A model generated the notes under the pieces. It had not been told where the DNA came from. It saw only the letters and a list, made by a program, of their open reading frames with translations, and made no database searches. Of a stretch of DNA of 64,000 bases, positions 25,315 to 33,402 are shown one piece after another (the stretch's first letter is position 1; each line of letters begins with the position of its first letter). Source of the DNA: Hyphomicrobiales bacterium (lineage in GTDB: Bacteria > Pseudomonadota > Alphaproteobacteria > Rhizobiales > CAJQND01); NCBI GenBank assembly GCA_028285595.1, contig JANQOW010000070.1, forward strand, positions 19,259 to 83,258, written 5' to 3'. A program made the translations under genes and the position numbers.

Positions 25315-27729
25315 ATGAAATCGCAATACCGTGTAGCAATCATTGGCGGGGGCGTTGTGGGCGCTTCGATCGCTTATCACCTCACCAAGCTCGGCTGGTC
25401 TGATGTGGCCATTTTGGAGCGCAGCGTGCTCACCGCCGGTTCATCCTGGCATGCGGCGGGCGGCATCCATGCCTTGAACGCAGACCCCAACATTGCCGCG
25501 CTCCAAGCCTACACCATCGACGTTCTGGCTCAACTGGAAGAAGAGACCGGCCAGGCAACGGGGCTGCACATGACCGGCGGCATCACCTTTGCCTCCACAC
25601 CGGACCGCTGGGAGTGGCTCCAGGCTGCGTACCGCGTGTTCCAAACCATGGGGATTGAAGATGTGCGGCTCATGAATGTGGAGGAGATGGTTGACGCCTG
25701 CCCCGTCATGAGCCCGGACAATGTGCTGGGAGGCATGTGGGCTGACCGCGAAGGATACGTGGACACAACCGGTGTTGTGCATGCCTATGCAAAGGGCGCG
25801 CGCAACCGTGGGGCTGATGTGATCGAACACAATCGTGTCGTGGAGCTTAACCAGCGGCCTGATTATTCCTGGGACGTGGTCACGGAAAAAGGCACCATTC
25901 ACGCCGAACACGTCATTAACGCTGGGGGCTTGTGGGCAAAGCAAGTGGGCCGGATGGCTGGTTTGGATCTGCCGGTCTCCCCGCTTGAGCACCATTATCT
26001 TGTCACCGATGACGTTCCGGAAATCGCCAGTGCGGGGTTTGAGATGCCCATGATGGTCGATCTCGACGGCTTCACCTATGCGCGTCAGGACCAGAACGGC
26101 ATGCTGGTGGGGATCTATGAGCTGGATCATCAGCATTGGAATATGGACGGCGCGCCCTGGGACTATGGCTTTGAGCTTGTCCAAGAAGACTTCGACCGCA
26201 TTGAGCGGGAACTGGAGATCGGGTTCAACCGTTATCCGGCGTTGGCCAATGTGGGCATCAAGCGTTGGGTCAATGGCGCGTTCACCTTTACGCCGGATGG
26301 CAACCCGCTCGTAGGCCCCGTTCAGGGGGTTCCAAACTATTGGTGCGCTTGTGGGGTGATGGCCGGATTCCTTCAGGGTGGCGGTGTCGGCAAATCGCTG
26401 GCCGAATGGATGATCCACGGGGAGCCTGAAGGAGATATCTACGGCATGGATGTGGGGCGCTACGGCGAGTTTGCGTCAAACCGCGAATACATCAAGCAAA
26501 TGACCGGCCAATTCTACTCCCGCAGGTTCGTCATGAGTTACCCAAACGAGCAGCTTTGGGCCGGCCGGCCGCTTAAGAAGGCCCCCGCGTATGACGCCAT
26601 GACTGACAACGGTGCCCGTTGGGGCGAAAGCTGGGGCTTGGAAGTTCCGATTTACTTTGCGCCAAAGGACTTTGAAGAGATCCCTACCCTAAAGCGGTCG
26701 AATGCCTTCGATATGGTGGGCGAAGAGTGCAAGAAAACGCGCGAAGGTGTGGGCCTCATCGACATTAGCGGTTTCTCCCGTTTCGAGATTACCGGGCCCA
26801 ATGCTCAAAGCTGGCTAGATAAGGTGTGCGCCAGCCGCCTGCCCGGCCCCGGGCGCGCCCGGTTGGCGCCTCTGCTCACCGAAAGCGGGCGTTTAAAGGG
26901 CGACCTTACGGTGTTCAATTGGGGCGATGGCACGTGGTGGTTGATGGGGTCCTACTACTTGCGCTCATGGCATATGCGCTGGTTCCATGATCTGGCGGCA
27001 GACGGTGTTGAGGTGCGCGATATATCCGATCAAATCGTTGGCTTCGGTCTTGCGGGTCCTCAATCGCGCGATCTGTTACAAACGCTGACCCATCAGGACC
27101 TCTCCCACGAGGCATTGCCATTTATGGGCTGCATGGAGGTTGATGTTGGACTTCTGCGCACCAAAGTAGGCCGACTATCCGTGGTGGGAGAGCTTGGGTA
27201 CGAAATCAACTGCTCGGCCGCTGAACACATCACACTCTATCGCATGCTGAAAGAGGCCTCCGCCGGGTTTGATGCGGTTGAGTTCGGGTTCAATGCCATG
27301 AACTCCTTGCGTCTAGAAAAGAGCTTCGGAGTGTGGTCACGCGAGTTCATGTGGGGGTACACTCCCGCCATGACCGGTATGGACCGCTGGATTGACTGGC
27401 AAAAACAGGACTTTATCGGCCACAAGGCCGCGATGGCAGCGCGTGATGGCGGGCCGGCCGCGCAGCAGATTGTCACCCTCGAAGTGGACGCTTCGGATGC
27501 AGATGCGTCCGGCTACGAGCCAATCTGGCAAGGCGATAAACGGGTGGGCTATGTGACCTCCGGCGGATATGGCTATTGCGTAGACAAGTCGCTTGCCATG
27601 GCGCTCGTGGATGAGAGCTGCGCCACTGCGGGCACGGAGCTGGATGTACACATTGTGGGTGTGCTGCATAAAGCCCGTGTGATTGCAAACTCGCCCTACG
27701 ATCCAAAAGGCACAAAGATGCGGGGTTGA
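25315..27729 (+). CDS. Dimethylglycine/sarcosine dehydrogenase-like FAD + GcvT protein
   Basis: An 804-aa cytosolic flavoprotein. The N-terminal DAO domain (1-380) opens with the Rossmann motif VAIIGGGVVGASIAYHLT and has SSWHAAGG, where the His corresponds to the covalent FAD attachment site in DMGDH and sarcosine dehydrogenase. An FAO_M linker follows. From about 430 a GcvT (aminomethyltransferase) domain has FDMVGEECKKTREGVGLIDISGFSRFEI, VGELGYEINCSAAEH and RLEKSFGVWSRE, with a C-terminal barrel. These enzymes demethylate N-methylated glycines and pass formaldehyde to tetrahydrofolate. Substrate could be dimethylglycine, sarcosine or a related N-methyl compound. GAGGAG lies 8 bases before ATG 25315. 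It is divergent from the TetR gene. Confidence 0.88.
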   Translation: MKSQYRVAIIGGGVVGASIAYHLTKLGWSDVAILERSVLTAGSSWHAAGGIHALNADPNIAALQAYTIDVLAQLEEETGQATGLHMTGGITFASTPDRWEWLQAAYRVFQTMGIEDVRLMNVEEMVDACPVMSPDNVLGGMWADREGYVDTTGVVHAYAKGARNRGADVIEHNRVVELNQRPDYSWDVVTEKGTIHAEHVINAGGLWAKQVGRMAGLDLPVSPLEHHYLVTDDVPEIASAGFEMPMMVDLDGFTYARQDQNGMLVGIYELDHQHWNMDGAPWDYGFELVQEDFDRIERELEIGFNRYPALANVGIKRWVNGAFTFTPDGNPLVGPVQGVPNYWCACGVMAGFLQGGGVGKSLAEWMIHGEPEGDIYGMDVGRYGEFASNREYIKQMTGQFYSRRFVMSYPNEQLWAGRPLKKAPAYDAMTDNGARWGESWGLEVPIYFAPKDFEEIPTLKRSNAFDMVGEECKKTREGVGLIDISGFSRFEITGPNAQSWLDKVCASRLPGPGRARLAPLLTESGRLKGDLTVFNWGDGTWWLMGSYYLRSWHMRWFHDLAADGVEVRDISDQIVGFGLAGPQSRDLLQTLTHQDLSHEALPFMGCMEVDVGLLRTKVGRLSVVGELGYEINCSAAEHITLYRMLKEASAGFDAVEFGFNAMNSLRLEKSFGVWSREFMWGYTPAMTGMDRWIDWQKQDFIGHKAAMAARDGGPAAQQIVTLEVDASDADASGYEPIWQGDKRVGYVTSGGYGYCVDKSLAMALVDESCATAGTELDVHIVGVLHKARVIANSPYDPKGTKMRG

Positions 27730-27735
27730 GGGGTC

Positions 27736-28755
27736 TTAAGAGACTTTGCAGACAATCTTGCCGAAATGCTTGCCGGCGGGCAGCGAACTTAACGCTGCCC
27801 CAAGCTCATCCAGTTCATACTCCTGGTGGTCAATGACCGGCACCGTGCCATGCTGTTCCATCGCGTCACACATGTCGTCGAGCAATTTCTTGCTTCCGAG
27901 CGTTACCCCTTGAAGCCGCACATGCCGGGTCACCACGCGCCCCAGACTGACGTCGGCACCGGCGCCGGAGAGCACGCCAATCAAGCTGATCAAACCACCA
28001 GGCCTGACCGCTGAGATTGATTTTTCCAAGGTGCCTGCTCCGCCCACCTCGACAACGTGATCAACGCCGTCAGCGCCTGAGATCCCGCGCGCCAGCTTGT
28101 GCCAGTCGGGCTCTGATCGATAGTTGATCAAGTGATCAGCGCCCATGGCCTTCACCTGCTCCAGCTTCGCATCGCTCGATGAAGTGACGATCACCTCGGC
28201 CCCATGCATCTTGGCAAACTGCAACGCGAAGAGGGAAACACCTCCGGTGCCTTGCAGTAAAATCAGGTCACCGGGCTTCACTCTGCCTTCCTCAACGATC
28301 GCATTCCAAGCTGTGACGGCAGCGCACGGCAAGGTAGCGGCCTGCGCAGCGTCCATATGGGCGGGTGCCTTGGTCACCGCCCTGGCAGGCACCAGAAACA
28401 GCTCCTGCGCTGTCCCATCAAGCGGACCCCCATGGGCACCGGCCTGATGAGCTGCATTTGTCGTGCCGTGGAGCCAGGTGCGGCTGTAGTTTGGAATCAC
28501 CAAATCCCCCTCGGCAAGCCCCTCAACGCCGTCTCCGAGTGCGGCCACGGTCCCTGCACCATCGCATAACGGTACCAGCGGCAGGGTGCCGCCCATTCGG
28601 CCATATCCTCCATTGCTCATAATGAGATCGCGTGGATTGATGGAGACAACCTTCATGGCGATGACAATCTCCCCTACTCCTGGGGTTGGATCAGGGCGAT
28701 CCTCGGCCACAAGGTTATCCGGGCCCCATGCGTCCTTTATGACCATGGCCTTCAT
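27736..28755 (-). CDS. MDR-superfamily quinone oxidoreductase / NAD(P)-dependent dehydrogenase
   Basis: A 339-aa soluble enzyme of the medium-chain reductase family. The GroES-like N-terminal half (MKAMVIKDAWGPDNLVAEDRPDP, INPRDL, LCDGAGTVAALG) is followed by a Rossmann domain with LLQGTGGVSLFALQFAKMHGAEVIVTSSS and INYRSEPDW. The structural-zinc cysteines are absent, so it is a zinc-independent quinone-reductase or enoyl-reductase type. Its ATG overlaps the CaiB-family stop by 4 bases. Placement after acyl-CoA dehydrogenase and CoA transferase suggests reduction of an enoyl or keto intermediate, but the substrate is unknown. Confidence 0.87.
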   Translation of the reverse strand: MKAMVIKDAWGPDNLVAEDRPDPTPGVGEIVIAMKVVSINPRDLIMSNGGYGRMGGTLPLVPLCDGAGTVAALGDGVEGLAEGDLVIPNYSRTWLHGTTNAAHQAGAHGGPLDGTAQELFLVPARAVTKAPAHMDAAQAATLPCAAVTAWNAIVEEGRVKPGDLILLQGTGGVSLFALQFAKMHGAEVIVTSSSDAKLEQVKAMGADHLINYRSEPDWHKLARGISGADGVDHVVEVGGAGTLEKSISAVRPGGLISLIGVLSGAGADVSLGRVVTRHVRLQGVTLGSKKLLDDMCDAMEQHGTVPVIDHQEYELDELGAALSSLPAGKHFGKIVCKVS

Positions 28756-29951
28756 TCCGTCTCTCCTTGCCCAAGGATCCCTTCAATCTCCTGGTCCAGG
28801 TAGCCCAGTTCCTTCAAGATTTCTGCGCCATGCTCGTCCAGTCGCGGTTGATGTTGGCGCACGGGAAGAACCTCACCATTCAGGCGGAACCCTGTGTCTA
28901 ATGCCGTCAACTCGCCCTCTGTGGGATGACTTTGAGGCCTGAAGAACCCGGTGCTCACGAGCTGCTCATCCTGCGTCAGGTCCTCCAACCGGTTGACCGG
29001 ACCGCATGGGATCTCGGCAGTTTTCAGGATGCTCAGCCACTCAGCGGTCGTGCGTGTTTCAAGCACTTCACCGGCAATGGAATAAAGCTCATCAGTGTTC
29101 TGCGAGCGCGCCCTCATGGTGGCAAACCGTGGGTCATCGCCAAGCTCTTGGCGTCCGGCAATCTCCCAAAACCGCTCCCATTGTTTGTCGGTGTACGCTA
29201 GCATGCAGATAAAACCATCGCGGGTGGGATGAGGCCGGCGCGCTGGAGACAAAGCACGAGGATAGCCGTATCCATCTTCAGGCGGATTGAAGATCATGCC
29301 GTGCTGATGCTCCAGAAGCGTATAAGCCGCCAGCCCTTCGAACATGGCGGTTTCCAGATAAACTCCCTTGTCGGTGCGCAACCTTTGGACATAGGCCGCC
29401 AAAAGCCCTGTGCTCGCCAGGAGTGCTGCGGTTTTATCGGCAATCACTGATGGAGAAAGCACCGGTGATCCATCGCGCGCAGTGAAGGTGCCGGCAAGGC
29501 CGGATTCTCCCTGGATCACATCGTCATAGGCCGGCCGGCCTCCATAAGGCCCCTCCTCCCGGTAGCCGTGCAGACCTCCATAGATGATCTTAGGGTTGCG
29601 CTTGAGGACACTGTCCGGATCAAACCCCAACGCAGCCATCTTTTGTGGGCGCACATTGTGGACCAGCATGTCCGCGCTATCGATTAGGCGCCACATGGCC
29701 TCCTTCGCCGCATCTTGCTTCAAATCGAGCATGATGGAGCGCTTGTTGCGATTGGCCCCCAGATATAGCGACGACATTCCAGGCGAACGTCCCGGTCCGA
29801 TCGCCCTGGTCATATCTCCACCCGGCGGCTCGATCTTGATGACGTCGGCGCCAAAGTCGCCCAGCATCATTGTGGTGTAGGGACCGAAGATCACGGTCGT
29901 CATATCGAGAACGCGAACGCCGGAAAGCGGCCATGAGGGAATGCCTGACAT
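28752..29951 (-). CDS. CaiB/BaiF family III CoA transferase
   Basis: A 399-aa enzyme that moves CoA between acids through an aspartyl intermediate. Family segments: PLSGVRVLDMTTVIFGPYTTMMLGDFGADVIKIEPPGGD at the N-terminus, ANRNKRSIMLDLK, DMLVHNVRP, and PAYDDVIQGESG where the first Asp aligns with the catalytic Asp of formyl-CoA transferase. It lies 3 bases after the acyl-CoA dehydrogenase gene and overlaps the next gene by 4 bases, so it is in the middle of a tight operon. The acyl substrate is not revealed; carnitine-like or branched acids are possible. Confidence 0.92.
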   Translation of the reverse strand: MSGIPSWPLSGVRVLDMTTVIFGPYTTMMLGDFGADVIKIEPPGGDMTRAIGPGRSPGMSSLYLGANRNKRSIMLDLKQDAAKEAMWRLIDSADMLVHNVRPQKMAALGFDPDSVLKRNPKIIYGGLHGYREEGPYGGRPAYDDVIQGESGLAGTFTARDGSPVLSPSVIADKTAALLASTGLLAAYVQRLRTDKGVYLETAMFEGLAAYTLLEHQHGMIFNPPEDGYGYPRALSPARRPHPTRDGFICMLAYTDKQWERFWEIAGRQELGDDPRFATMRARSQNTDELYSIAGEVLETRTTAEWLSILKTAEIPCGPVNRLEDLTQDEQLVSTGFFRPQSHPTEGELTALDTGFRLNGEVLPVRQHQPRLDEHGAEILKELGYLDQEIEGILGQGETE

Positions 29952-29954
29952 GCT

Positions 29955-31115
29955 CTAGTTCCGTTGCGAAAAGCGCCGCCCCACGAGCGCCGCGGCGATA
30001 TTGGTTTTCTGAATGTCGATGGACCCTCCGGCAATGCCCCAGCCCCAGCCGTCACGCATCTTCTGTTCAATCGGATAGGCCGTGGAGTAGCCATAGCCCC
30101 CCATAATCTGCATAGCTTTGCCGGTCACTTCGCGCACGGCCTCGTTGGCAAAGCACTTGGCAATGGAACTGTCTGCCACTGAAGGCAACCCTGCTTCGGC
30201 ATTCACCACAGCCCGGTAAAGCAAGAGCCGGGCTGCATCCAGTTTCATCTTCATTTCCGCCAGCGACATCTGCACCGCCTGAAAATCAACCAATGGTTTG
30301 CTGAACTGATGGCGCTCCTGAACATAAGCCAGCGCTTCATCAAAAGCTGATTGTGCGATCGCAAGGCTCATCGTTGTGTTGCCGCAACGCTCCAGGTCGA
30401 AGGCTTCCATGAGCTGGCGGAAGCCACCGGCGGGCACAATGAGGTGGTCCGCCGGCACGCGCACATTGTCAAAGAACATGTCCGCGCTCGGGATACCGCG
30501 AAACCCTAGCAGATATTCCTTCTTGCCAAAGGTGAAACCCTCGCTAGGCTTGCTCACGAGCAAAGCCCCGATGCCTTTTGCGCCCGGTTCATCAGACAGC
30601 TTGCAATAGACGACATAGTTGTCCGAATGCCCGCCGCCTGAGCACCATCGTTTGGTGCCGTTCAGCACATAGTGATCGCCATCCAAGACCGCATGTGTTT
30701 TCAGATCAGTAAGTGCGCTGCCCGCGTCCGGCTCGGACATGGCAACCGCCACAATGCTCTCGCCTGAACAGACCTTTGGAACAATACGCTGACGCAGTGT
30801 CTCAGGGGCAAAGTGTGCGATCGCCAGGATCGGTCCAAAGCAAGATTCAAACACGGGAAAGGCAACGGCAGCGGAAATCTTGGCAAGCTCCTCCAGCACG
30901 ATCACCGCATCCAAATGTGATTGCCCGCCTCCCCCGTAGCGCTCCGGCAAGTTGAGACCCAAAAAACCCATCTCTGCATAAGACTTCACCACATCCGGCG
31001 GAACGGGTTCGTGTTGCTCCTCGCAGAAGGCCGCAACTTCAGGCAGTTCTGCACCGGCAAACTTCGCCACAGTCTCCTGCAGCGCCTTCTGCTCATCGCT
31101 CAACGTGAAATCCAT
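29955..31115 (-). CDS. Acyl-CoA dehydrogenase with unusual catalytic-base position
   Basis: A 386-aa FAD enzyme. Signatures VAMSEPDAGSALTDLKTHA, LNGTKRWCSGGGHSDNYVVYC and QIMGGYGYSTAYPIEQKMRDG are all present. In most family members the base is Glu in YEGTSQIQ; here that position is Ala362 (IAGGSIDIQ). A Glu at 242 in DLERCGN aligns with the helix-G base of isovaleryl-CoA dehydrogenase, so the base has probably moved there, as in enzymes for branched substrates. ATG 31115 (MDFTLSDEQ) is the natural start; the upstream frame is unlike the family. It lies 13 bases after the aldolase-like gene. Confidence 0.92.
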   Translation of the reverse strand: MDFTLSDEQKALQETVAKFAGAELPEVAAFCEEQHEPVPPDVVKSYAEMGFLGLNLPERYGGGGQSHLDAVIVLEELAKISAAVAFPVFESCFGPILAIAHFAPETLRQRIVPKVCSGESIVAVAMSEPDAGSALTDLKTHAVLDGDHYVLNGTKRWCSGGGHSDNYVVYCKLSDEPGAKGIGALLVSKPSEGFTFGKKEYLLGFRGIPSADMFFDNVRVPADHLIVPAGGFRQLMEAFDLERCGNTTMSLAIAQSAFDEALAYVQERHQFSKPLVDFQAVQMSLAEMKMKLDAARLLLYRAVVNAEAGLPSVADSSIAKCFANEAVREVTGKAMQIMGGYGYSTAYPIEQKMRDGWGWGIAGGSIDIQKTNIAAALVGRRFSQRN

Positions 31116-31128
31116 AAGCCTTTGCTCT

Positions 31129-32151
31129 CTAGTCCAGGTGCTTGCGCAAAAAGGTGATAAGGGCCTCCGCAGCGGTCTCGTCCACATCCAGATGGGTCAG
31201 CAGCCGGATCCGCTTGTCCCCATAGGGCCCAATAATCAAACCCGCCTCCAACGCCAGAGCGGTGAGCAGTTGATCGTCTGGCCCACCATCCACAATGTCA
31301 AAGAAGATGATGTTCGTGGCGACCGGCGTGACGGACTTGACCATTTGCATCTCGTTCAAGGCGGTCCCGATTTGAGCCGCCAAGGCGTGGTCATCGGCAA
31401 GCCGGCCCACATGATGATCAAGGGCGTAGAGACACATGGCGGCCAAAACGCCCGACTGACGCATAGCCCCGCCCCATTGCTGTTTAAACCGCCAGGCCTG
31501 TTCAATGAATTCGGCAGATCCCGCCAACACAGCTCCCACAGGAGCGCCCAGCCCTTTTGAGAAGTCGATCCAGCAACTGTCCATCCCTTGCGTGTATCGT
31601 TTGGCCGGCACACCGCTTGCCACCACAGCGTTCATGAGGCGCGCGCCGTCCATGTGCGTGATCAAATCATGCTCGCGTGCCACGGCCACGACCTCGTCAA
31701 TCGCCTCTGGTGTCCAAATGGCCCCACCACCCAGATTGGCTGTCTGCTCCACTGAAACCATGCGGGTGTTGGGAAAGTACCTGGATTTGCCGCGAACGGC
31801 TGCGCGGACCTGTTCACCGGAGAACCGGCCAAGGTCACCATCCAAAGTTGACAATACGACACCACTCAGAGCGGCGGGACCGCCCCCCTCGAAATTGAGC
31901 ACATGACAGGTGCGATCACAGATCACCTCATCGCCCGGCCGACAATGGACGGCAATGGCGATTTCGTTGCACATGCTGCCGGACGGTAAGAACACCGCAG
32001 CCTCTTTGCCCAGAAGGTCGGCCACCCGTTCACACAAGGCGTTGGTTGTTGGGTCTTCGCCTTTCTGCTCATCGCCCACTTCAGCATCGAGCATGGCTTC
32101 ACGCATGGCGCGTGTTGGCTTCGTCTTCGTGTCTGAGTAAAAGTCATGCAT
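31129..32151 (-). CDS. Threonine aldolase-like PLP lyase
   Basis: A 340-aa PLP enzyme of the beta-eliminating lyase group that cleaves L-threonine or allo-threonine to glycine and acetaldehyde. FYSDTKTKPTRAMREAM opens the conserved part, followed by VGDEQKGEDPTTNALCERVADLLGKEAAVFLPSGSMCN, ITHMDGARLMNA with the pyridoxal-binding Asp, and WIDFSKGLGAPVGAVLAG with the Schiff-base Lys. ATG 32151 has GGAG upstream; the frame continues to a TTG at 32220 without conserved sequence. It leads an operon with acyl-CoA dehydrogenase, CoA transferase and reductase genes. That company suggests the lyase may act on another beta-hydroxy amino acid, such as a betaine-related one (inference). Confidence 0.88.
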   Translation of the reverse strand: MHDFYSDTKTKPTRAMREAMLDAEVGDEQKGEDPTTNALCERVADLLGKEAAVFLPSGSMCNEIAIAVHCRPGDEVICDRTCHVLNFEGGGPAALSGVVLSTLDGDLGRFSGEQVRAAVRGKSRYFPNTRMVSVEQTANLGGGAIWTPEAIDEVVAVAREHDLITHMDGARLMNAVVASGVPAKRYTQGMDSCWIDFSKGLGAPVGAVLAGSAEFIEQAWRFKQQWGGAMRQSGVLAAMCLYALDHHVGRLADDHALAAQIGTALNEMQMVKSVTPVATNIIFFDIVDGGPDDQLLTALALEAGLIIGPYGDKRIRLLTHLDVDETAAEALITFLRKHLD

Positions 32152-32323
32152 TGCCTGTGAGCTCCATTGCGAATCCAACCCTTGTGTTTGCACACAACCG
32201 CAGGTGAAATTGTTTGGCAACGTGAATCATGGACCAAAATTCTGCAAGCGTATTTCTGAGGGAGACAAATCAGCCTAACTCAGCCTATTGAATGGAAGGC
32301 AAGAGTCGAATGGGGTGAAAAAA

Positions 32324-33397
32324 GTGGCTGAAGCAGCGGCGTCCCCGGCGCTGGCGCAAAAACCCCGCGCCCGGCAAACCGCAAAGACGAGGCGCAGCGT
32401 GTGCTTTGTCACCGCTTCGATTGATGAAGCGGGGCGGTGCGTGCGCATGGCTGAAGGTCTGCAGACAAACGGCTACAGTGTGGCGCTTTACCGAACAGAA
32501 GAATTCTTAAGAGCGCCCAATCCCGATTTTGATGCTTACGTCTTCCACCACCCTACTGTGAACCATGCCCAGTTGCGTAGTGTGGTCGGCTCATTGGGCA
32601 ATCTCAGGCGGATCCTCATATCCGATTGGGATTTGCCTCTGTTTTGTGACGAAATCTACGGGGCGGAGCAACCAGCGGGCCAATCCGGCGGCGCTCCGCT
32701 GAAAACCACCGACTACATTGCGGCCATGAAGCTGTTCAAGCGTCTCTCAGCGGCAACGCCTCCGCTGGCAGAGCTTGCGTCACTCTATCAGCCCGATGTG
32801 GAACTGATGACGGTGCCGGAGAGCATAACCCCGCGCCTTAAGGGCTTGAGCGATGTGCTCCAGCTGCCGGTGGCGCCGCGCAATCCCAAATCGCTTGGAT
32901 TTGTGGCCAGAACCCAACATTCGGCGCTCGACCTTGCCATGATCTATGACCTTCTGTTCAAGATCATCTCTGAGGACAGCGCGTGCACGCTCACCATCTT
33001 TGGATCTGTGGAACTGCCCGGCCCGCTGCTCACGCACCCCCGGGTGAAGCATGAGGCGCCGGTGGCCAAGCAGGCGCCGGAATTGGATCTGGCAAAGGTG
33101 GCCTGCATCATCGATCCACATGCAAATACGAAAAGGGACCGTTGTGTGTCGCGGATCGGGTTCTTGCAGGCCTCGCTCGCCGGTTGCCAATATGTGTCCA
33201 GTCGGCTTCCGGATCTGTCGCAGCTTGATGCGCCTAATCTCAGGCTGGCGACCACTCAATCTGAATGGCATGACCATATTCAAGCCGCGCTTGCCGCCGC
33301 ACAAAGCCTCAGGGCGGCACGTTCGGCCGCGTCCTACGCAAAGAAGACACATGCCACAACCACCATCTTGAGCCAATTCCAGAGCTTTCTCGCCTGA
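32324..33397 (+). CDS. Glycosyltransferase-like protein (GT-B fold)
   Basis: A protein of about 357 aa. An N-terminal Rossmann lobe begins at SVCFVTASIDEAGRCVRMAEGLQTNGYSVALYR. The middle has SDWDLPLF and the second lobe has LGFVARTQHSALDLAMIYDLLFK, TIFGSVELPG and VACIIDPHANTK. This resembles group 1 glycosyltransferases, but the usual EPFGxxxxE motif is replaced by DRCVSRIGFLQASLAGCQYV. It lies 5 bases before the rhamnan-type gene, so the two act together, probably in surface polysaccharide. The start is uncertain: GTG 32324 has GGGGTGA 5 bases upstream; TTG 32288 and GTG 32315 are alternatives. Confidence 0.65.
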   Translation: MAEAAASPALAQKPRARQTAKTRRSVCFVTASIDEAGRCVRMAEGLQTNGYSVALYRTEEFLRAPNPDFDAYVFHHPTVNHAQLRSVVGSLGNLRRILISDWDLPLFCDEIYGAEQPAGQSGGAPLKTTDYIAAMKLFKRLSAATPPLAELASLYQPDVELMTVPESITPRLKGLSDVLQLPVAPRNPKSLGFVARTQHSALDLAMIYDLLFKIISEDSACTLTIFGSVELPGPLLTHPRVKHEAPVAKQAPELDLAKVACIIDPHANTKRDRCVSRIGFLQASLAGCQYVSSRLPDLSQLDAPNLRLATTQSEWHDHIQAALAAAQSLRAARSAASYAKKTHATTTILSQFQSFLA

Positions 33398-33402
33398 TTT
33401 AT

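Noticed and set aside
25441..26418. 325-aa minus-strand frame inside the methylglycine dehydrogenase-like gene
   Set aside because: Lies opposite a conserved FAD domain; sequence is His-rich and Pro-rich without any family pattern.
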